DNA from: an uncultured Pseudomonadales bacterium
GTDB lineage: Bacteria > Pseudomonadota > Gammaproteobacteria > Pseudomonadales > Balneatricaceae
NCBI GenBank assembly: GCA_943787595.1
Contig: CALSNA010000005.1
Location: forward strand, 124,001-188,000
Length of the DNA: 64,000 nucleotides
Direction: 5' to 3'
The notes beneath the pieces are model-generated. The model worked only from the letters and a program-made list of their open reading frames with translations. It made no database searches and was not told where the DNA came from. Shown one piece after another: positions 58,660 through 64,000 of this stretch; position 1 is the stretch's first letter; the number at the start of each line of letters is the position of its first letter. The position numbers and the translations under genes are program-made.

Positions 58660-59436
58660 GTGAAATATTCTCAAATTTTAAGTGTGCTCATTGAGACACT
58701 AGAGGTGAATGAAAACCCCGTCCACATTAGTTTGGAAGAGACTCAAGAATGGCCACCAGCCGCTATTTTTTTTAAGAAAAATAGTTTTTTAGCGAATAGT
58801 AACGCTGCAAAATCACTAGAATGCGATGGCTGTGAGTATGCTTGTTTCATGCCTATTGAGTACACAGAGGATAAGAAGCGTGCATTTATAGTGTGTGATC
58901 ATATGGAAATGCAAAGCCAAATTGGACGTATTGCAGTGCCTCTATTAAGATTACAACAGTGGCAAACGAGCACAAAGTTATTCGCGCTTTTACTCTCTAA
59001 ATTACTCGCATTTGATACATCACCTACCTTAAAGAAAGACTCTAAAATTTATCAATTAGGCATGTTAAAAGGTGCTAAAGGCAGGCGTTTGGTAACATTG
59101 AATTTATATCCCTTAGCATTGGCGATCAATGATCAAGCGGTAGATTTAAATACACTGCTCTGTATTGATGATGAGCGAATTAAAATTGATACAGATTTGG
59201 TTGATGAATTACTCAATAGTGATAAACCAAGTGATTCAAAATACACGCCCAATACTAATAGGCAAGATGATCGAAAGCAGAAAACCTTAGAGATGTATCA
59301 AGATTGGAAAGATGCTTATTTAGCTTCTAAGAAGGCTAATCCAACTAAAACAGATACTTGGCATTCTCAATAAATTGCTAAATTGCCTATTGCGCAAAAG
59401 AAAATTGCTGAAACTATCAGAAAAAGAATGAAATGA
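58660..59436 (+). pseudogene. Unknown protein with C-terminal basic HTH-like tail, nonsense-truncated
   Basis: 237 codons to a TAA at 59371-59373. The same frame continues 20 codons (IAKLPIAQKKIAETIRKRMK) to a TGA at 59434-59436. The sequence before the stop (YQDWKDAYLASKKANPTKTD, WHSQ) and after it forms the C-terminal tail recurring in a phage/ICE protein family, where this position is usually Gln. A CAA-to-TAA change is the simplest reading. A CxxCxxxC cluster (ECDGCEYAC) lies near residue 58. Function unknown. Confidence 0.6.
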
Positions 59437-59446
59437 GTAAATAGTT

Positions 59447-61189
59447 GTGCGCAAATTTTTCGCCCAAAATCACTTTGCCCGTACTCAGCAAGAAACTATT
59501 CATCAGGCTAAGTCTGTAAGCAATCTTAAAGAACGTCTCTCTAAGGATTCATCAGATGTGGTAACGGCCATGGTGCAGAAGTTCCAAGACAGTGCGGATG
59601 ATTTTGACTTTCCACTGCTCAACGATTCCCATAAAATCATAGTCTTGGCAGACGAAGCCCACCGAACCCAAAACGGCACCTTGGCTATGGCCATCAATGC
59701 TGCTTTGCCTAATGCTCCTAAGATAGCGTTCACTGGTACACCGCTGATAAAGAGCATGAAGACCAACAATGAGTTTGGTTCTTACATAGACACCTACACC
59801 ATTGAACAGGCAGTACAAGACGATGCCACTATTCAAATCCTGTATGAAGGCCGTGAAGCCCATGTAGGAGTTATTGGTGATTCTCTAGATAGTCTGTTCG
59901 ATGAGTACTTCGGTGACAGAACAGATGAAGAACAGGCAGCCATTCGCAAGAAGTTTGGTAATAAGGCTGCCGTGTTATCAGCGCCACAACGTATCCGTAG
60001 AGTGTGTATTGATATCCTCAAACGCTACTGAGAACACATCCAGCCCAATGGCTTTAAGGCCATGATAATGACAGCTTCGCGTCATGCTGTAGTGTTGTAT
60101 AAGGAAATGATGGATGAGTTAGAGGCACCTGAGAGTGCTGTCATTATCTCTGGTGACCACAATGACGAGAAGCGTTTCTGGGAGTACACGGATGGGCAGA
60201 AACACAAGCAACAAATAGAAGCTTTTAAGAAGCTCCTAGGTCACGGTGAAGGTCAGTCTGGCTTATCCTTTCTTATTGTTAAAGACATGCTGCTAACAGG
60301 CTTTGATGCTCCCATTTCTCAGGTTATGTATCTAGACAAAAAACTGCAAGACCACAATCTGCTGCAGACTATTGCCCGTGTTAACCGTACTAGTAAGAAT
60401 AAATTCAAAGGCTACATAGTCGACTACTATGGCCTAAGTGACTACCTCACTGAAGCTCTAGAAGTGTTCTCAACCGAAGATGTCCAAGGCGCGCTGACTA
60501 ACTTCAAAGAAGAACTTCCTAAGCTCAAGGCGGCTCATACGCGGCTGGTCGCGCACTTTAAAGGCCTGGACTTAAACGAACTGGATGAGTGTATCCTTTC
60601 TCTCAGTGATGAGGCTAAACGACAGCAGTTCCAGACGAACTTCGGTTGCTTCGCCAAGCAAATGGATATTGTGTTACCAGATGCTTCGGCTAAACCATTT
60701 CTCGGTGACCTTAAACGTCTTGGTAAGATAGCCCCTGTAGACCTGCTGGCTTAGGACTTCAAAGAAAAGCTGGATGAGCACAAGTCTGACCGCTCAAAAG
60801 CTTCTGAAATCGAGAATGCTATTAAGGACCATATAAAGGTCAACTTGGAACAAGACCCTGAATACTACCAAGCACTGTCGAAGCGCCTAAATGACATCAT
60901 TAAGCAAAGCGAAGAGAAGTGGGATTCCCTTGTGCAGATGTTGCTGGAATTTAGAGGTACGATAGAGTCAGACCGTGTGCAACAAGCTACTGACATAGGC
61001 TTGAACGAAACTGAGTTCGCCTTTCACAACATTCTTATGGCTGAAGTCAGTCGTTTACATGATGAAGCTGTAGATGAAGAAACGCATAAAATGAGCTATT
61101 CTCAGTGAAGATTTCGGTACCAAAGAACTGGTTGAAGCCATTAATGAGCGATTTATGGACCTTGCACAAGCCAAGTTTAAGGTTAAGTG
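59447..61189 (+). pseudogene. hsdR: hsdR remnant (type I restriction motor subunit)
   Basis: Helicase part and C-terminus of HsdR in one frame broken by a TGA (60029-60031), a TAG (60752-60754) and a frameshift near 61100. KIIVLADEAHRTQ is the DEAH box; KIAFTGTPL and FLIVKDMLLTGFDAP, LLQTIARVNRT are further helicase motifs; the end is EDFGTKELVEAINERFMDLA. The N-terminal nuclease and Walker A domains are missing. hsdM and hsdS are absent. The opening GTG at 59447 is not a normal start. Confidence 0.8.
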
Positions 61190-61197
61190 AGAACCTA

Positions 61198-61887
61198 ATG
61201 AATTTAATCTCCGCCATAGATAAGCTAGAGTTTCCCATAGAGGTGATTCGTACTAACCGCAAGAAGAGTGCTTCTGTGCAGGTGGTTGACCGTCAGGTGC
61301 AGGTGATAATTCCGCAGGCGTTATCTGACGAACGTATTGAGCAGATTGTCCGTGATAAGACCCCGTGGATTCGTGACAAGCTATGCAAGCAAGCCTTGTT
61401 GAAGCCTAAGAAGGCTAAGGAATATGTGAGTGGTGAAGCCTTCTCTTACTTAGGCAAGAACTATCGATTGAAGGTTGTACAAGGCTCATCAGGGGCCGTT
61501 AAGCTGACCTTAGGCAAGCTAGCGGTAGGTGCTGAATCTGATATAAAGCAAGAGCTAACAAACTGGTACATGCAACATGCGGAGAAGCGCCTCAATGAGA
61601 AGGTAGTCCGCTTTGCTCAGGTTATGGGTGTTGTTCCTAATTCAGTAAAGGTGAAGAGCTACAAGTCTCGATGGGGCAGTTGCTCAACTTCAGGGGATAT
61701 TAGCTTCCATTGGGCTATCATCATGGCACCGAACCATATTGTGGATTATGTCGTTGTCCATGAACTGTGTCATATGCACCACCACAACCATTCACCAGCT
61801 TTCTGGCAGCAGGTGGAGAAAGTTCTTCCTAATTACCGTGATTGTCGTGATTGGTTGAAGCATCACGGTCAAGAACTGAAGGTTTAA
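61198..61887 (+). CDS. YgjP-type metal-dependent hydrolase (M48/DUF45)
   Basis: 229 aa from the ATG at 61198. Active-site motif HELCHMHHHNHSPAFWQQVE with the third-ligand region, preceded by SYKSRWGSCSTSGDISFHWAI, is diagnostic for the PF01863 (YgjP) family. The gene follows hsdR in many type I R-M loci. Some members hydrolyse UTP, but the role in R-M loci is unsettled. Intact, unlike the hsdR upstream. A longer in-frame start at 61105 runs through the hsdR end and is less likely. Confidence 0.85.
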   Translation: MNLISAIDKLEFPIEVIRTNRKKSASVQVVDRQVQVIIPQALSDERIEQIVRDKTPWIRDKLCKQALLKPKKAKEYVSGEAFSYLGKNYRLKVVQGSSGAVKLTLGKLAVGAESDIKQELTNWYMQHAEKRLNEKVVRFAQVMGVVPNSVKVKSYKSRWGSCSTSGDISFHWAIIMAPNHIVDYVVVHELCHMHHHNHSPAFWQQVEKVLPNYRDCRDWLKHHGQELKV

Positions 61888-61914
61888 TTACGTTGTTAGA
61901 TAAGCAAAGGCAGG

Positions 61915-62262
61915 CTAGTTGGAGCGCCGACCAGATTTCCAAATTGCCTGTGCAAGGAATAAACAAAAGGCCGCGATAACTAGAGAGTAGATGTTAAATT
62001 CTTGGGTAAAGACATTAATAGTTGCGACGATGCCAAACAGAGCAAGAAATAACGAGACAATTATACTAATCACCCGAAACAGCTTGCTCGTAAAGCCGTC
62101 AACTGCTTCTCGTCGTGCATTACTGGGAGCATCTTTTTGTTTAGCTTCTTCAGTATTGGTGATGGCTGCTTCGGTTACAGCTGCTTCATCTATTATTGAT
62201 TGGGCGCGGTATTTTATGTACAGAGATTTAGCTCTGTCTTCGTTTCCGTCCGAGAAGATTGG
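61915..62262 (-). pseudogene. Two-TM protein ORF without a start codon
   Basis: The minus strand is open for 115 codons: IKYRAQSIIDEAAVTEAAI, NTEEAKQKDAPSNARREAVD, then two membrane helices FRVISIIVSLFLALFGIVAT and YSLVIAAFCLFLAQAIW, ending SGRRSN. The composition looks clearly coding, unlike the plus-strand frame 61991-62284. It lacks a normal start: a TAG bounds it at 62263-62265 and no ATG/GTG/TTG lies inside before the coding-like part. It is probably a truncated gene. Convergent with the YgjP gene. Confidence 0.55.
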
Positions 62263-62265
62263 CTA

Positions 62266-62860
62266 TCAACAGCACAATATTTAAGGCCTTCATGTTGGTT
62301 CTGACTCAGCTACCTGTATGATTTAACTTTTTTAAGAAGACCAGAGAACGTCCCATTGGCTTTAGAGATAGCTGGCTAACCCGATCTGGAGCATTCGTTT
62401 ATACCGATAATAAACAAACACCTCGATATTCCTGGGGCTGGGTTTGAATACAGCTTAGAAGAGGATAAAGTTGCCAAGAATCCATTTTTTAATTTACGTC
62501 TGAATGCGTTTAGAAAGGCTAATAGCAAACATCAGCCAATGGCAGAGCCATAACCTGAGAAAGTTGTTCAATGGCCTTCAAAGAAGGGCTTGAAGACTTC
62601 TGGGTGACTATGGGCTACTGGCGATTATAAAGGTAAATCCCCCTAAATTAGGAGATAAAAAACAGGTTATTAATTTGTTCAAGTCTAGCCCCAATCAGAT
62701 GGATATTGTACAACAAGCGAGTGTAGGCAGAACTTCCGTCCACGCTATATTCAAAACAGCAGGTTTGAAATGAAGATGATGGCACTAATGGGTATAGCTC
62801 CCTATAGGCAAGGCTAATCACCTAATAGAGGTTCTGGTCTGTGCACAGGTAAGTCAAAGA
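62266..62860 (+). other. Decayed plus-strand coding fragments
   Basis: Short coding-like pieces in different frames: GAGFEYSLEEDKVAKNPFFN and LRLNAFRKANSKHQPM (about 62430-62550), and LGDKKQVINLFKSSPNQMD, VGRTSVHAIFKTAGLK (about 62648-62773; resembles a C-terminal HTH). Family not recognised. Confidence 0.35.
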
Positions 62861-63136
62861 ATGGCACCCAGAGAGATTGACCAGAGCCAGTTGACCAAAG
62901 TGACCAGACTGCACGATGATGCCGTTAACAAAGCAACCCACCAGCGGGTGATTCAAGTAGTGAGGCAATTGGTGCCCATGATGAAAGAGGAGTCTGATAT
63001 GGTCTATTTTTTTGACAAGTGGGATGAACAGCAGCGCATTAAACGCACTATTCTTAACGAAACATTCGGTTCTAGCGAACTGGTGTTGGCCATCACTGAG
63101 CGCTTTATGGGACTGGCTAGGGTAAAATTCAAATGA
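62861..63136 (+). pseudogene. Second hsdR copy, C-terminal end only
   Basis: 91 codons: VTRLHDDAVNKATHQRVIQV, FFDKWDEQQRIKRTI, SSELVLAITERFMGLARVKF. It is the same C-terminal domain as in the 59447-61189 hsdR (SRLHDEAVDEETH, KELVEAINERFMDLAQAKF), but of a distinct lineage. The ATG at 62861 is incidental; the rest of this hsdR is missing. Confidence 0.75.
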
Positions 63137-63149
63137 CAGCCATAGTCAG

Positions 63150-63668
63150 CCCATAGTTTGTCATTGCGGTGATACGTACCAACCGCAAAAAAGTGCTTCA
63201 GTGCATGTGGTTGACGTGCAGGTACAACTGATTATTTCCCGTTTGTTATCGGAGCAGCGGCTACAACAGATTATTCAGGCAAAAACACCGTGTATTAGAG
63301 ACAAACTGCGTAAATAGGCCCTTGTACCAACCAGAAAACCAAAATAATATGTTAGCGGTGAACCTTTTGGGTATCTGGGCAGGCATTACCGTCTTAAGGT
63401 TGTAAAAGCTTCGTTGGAAGTGGTTAAGCTGACTGCAGGACAGCTAGTATGTTAGGCAGCAGCTGATGCGCTGGTATAAAGACCATATCAAACAGCACCC
63501 TGGTGAAAAAGTAAAGCGTTATGCCAGAATAGTGAGGGTATCCCTCAAGCCATTCATGTGAAAGACTACAAGTTTTGCTGGGGCAGTTGTTCCGTGCATT
63601 GTGATATCAGCTTTCTCTGGGAATGAAGGGGCTGGTTGAAGTATTATGGTCAGAAACTGAAGGTTTAA
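63150..63668 (+). pseudogene. Second YgjP/DUF45 copy, decayed
   Basis: Reads VIRTNRKKSASVHVVDVQVQ, LISRLLSEQRLQQIIQAKTP, YVSGEPFGYLGRHYRLKVV, WGSCSVHCDISFLWE in several frames with stops. It then jumps directly to GWLKYYGQKLKV, so the segment carrying the HExxH active site has been deleted. Parallel to 61226-61887. It directly follows the second hsdR tail, reproducing the gene order. Confidence 0.75.
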
Positions 63669-64000
63669 AGCTATCCGTTAAGAACATAGGAGCTTTACCA
63701 TGGGTTGTTCCAGAACAACTGGGTATCCCTGAAGATGAGTGCAGATTGATTGTTGGCTGAACCAAGATCGAATAATATGGAAACAAAGAAAAAAACAACG
63801 TAAAGAAACACGGGTATTCGCTGCAACGTGCTGTTCATTTTCTATAGAGGCATATGCTCCCTATACCACAACTACCGTTCATAACTAGCGATTCTTTTCT
63901 TAAAATGACGAAATACGTCATATGCATACGACCGTAGGTGATTCTGGTGAAGCGATCTTCTTTATAACAACCATGCGCTATGATAAGACAGCTCGGATAA
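63669..64000. other. Right end of window, no clear gene
   Basis: A short stretch after the ygjP remnant (VKNIGALPWVVPEQLGIPED around 63680-63750) looks coding but ends at a stop, and no family was recognised. The last 250 bp show nothing. Confidence 0.35.

Noticed and set aside
54632-61189. Stop-codon recoding in the R-M genes
   Set aside because: The in-frame stops are of all three kinds (TAA, TGA, TAG) and come with frameshifts and missing domains, so gene decay explains them better. Core genes in the window use normal stops without readthrough.
61991-62284. Plus-strand 97-aa ORF
   Set aside because: Complement of the much more protein-like minus-strand frame (61915-62262) with two membrane helices.
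1-64000. CRISPR array
   Set aside because: No regularly spaced direct repeats of 24-40 bp and no cas genes were found.

Overview
The window looks like the chromosome of a gammaproteobacterium (Pseudomonadales/Oceanospirillales in the broad sense) with an AT-leaning genome that is decaying or being reworked by mobile DNA. The evidence is the mltG-tmk-holB block, a csiV-mfd pair next to a long-form gap gene, leuCDB-asd, a type II gltA, a UbiH/F-type monooxygenase, and many wide AT-rich gaps, IS remnants and genes with in-frame stops. This is inference from gene content; no marker such as rRNA is present. All base-composition remarks are by eye.

Layout. (1) 1-1477: mltG (5' end cut by the window) and tmk. 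(2) 1478-16840: about 15.4 kb of foreign DNA wedged between tmk and holB, which are normally adjacent. It holds small phage-type genes (DUF550 nucleotide hydrolase, DUF2130 protein); a GC-rich integrative-element module (AlpA-like HTH, a small coupled ORF, CHC2 zinc-finger protein, frameshifted DUF3987 protein) that runs straight into a broken P2-like tail module (J, I, tail fibre) through a chimeric ORF; an IS21 istB remnant with a MITE-like repeat; a dead pentapeptide-repeat gene cut by an intact-looking IS3-family element; minus-strand fragments (antitoxin-like, nuclease-like, small membrane proteins); and a decayed IS630 element that ends about 40 bp before holB. (3) 16841-26361: holB, an MscS-family channel, csiV and mfd on the minus strand, and the long-form gap. 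(4) 26362-33131: a corrinoid-dependent one-carbon cluster: B12-binding corrinoid protein, DUF1638 protein, 'virulence factor' family small protein, MetF-like reductase, methyltetrahydrofolate:corrinoid methyltransferase and RamA-like [2Fe-2S]/ASKHA reactivase, with a convergent GlxA/GbdR-type regulator. No substrate-specific (MttB-type) methyltransferase is in the window. (5) 33674-41400: leuCDB, asd, gltA and a ubiquinone-pathway monooxygenase. (6) 41405-52305: an M16C metallopeptidase, an unknown gene, a complete BMP-type nucleoside ABC importer (ATPase, two permeases, binding protein), a cytochrome c and a DCC-family thiol oxidoreductase. (7) 52306-64000: an AT-rich gap, an IS3-family remnant, tRNA-Ser(GGA), and then a restriction-modification graveyard behind the tRNA.

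How the genes work together. The corrinoid cluster is the most coherent and least described system here. A methyl group delivered to the corrinoid protein would pass to tetrahydrofolate (29015 gene), be oxidised to methylene-THF (28018 gene), and the cobalt would be kept active by the 30084 protein. By analogy with known systems the donor is probably a quaternary amine such as a betaine, and the regulator type fits this. The leuCDB-asd-gltA block is standard biosynthesis and TCA metabolism. The R-M island behind tRNA-Ser contains a dead DEAD-box/PD-(D/E)XK enzyme, an intact Mrr-type nuclease, two unknown genes, a dead hsdR followed by an intact YgjP-type metalloprotein gene, and then a second, more decayed hsdR-ygjP copy. 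No hsdM, hsdS or mod methyltransferase gene was recognised in the window.
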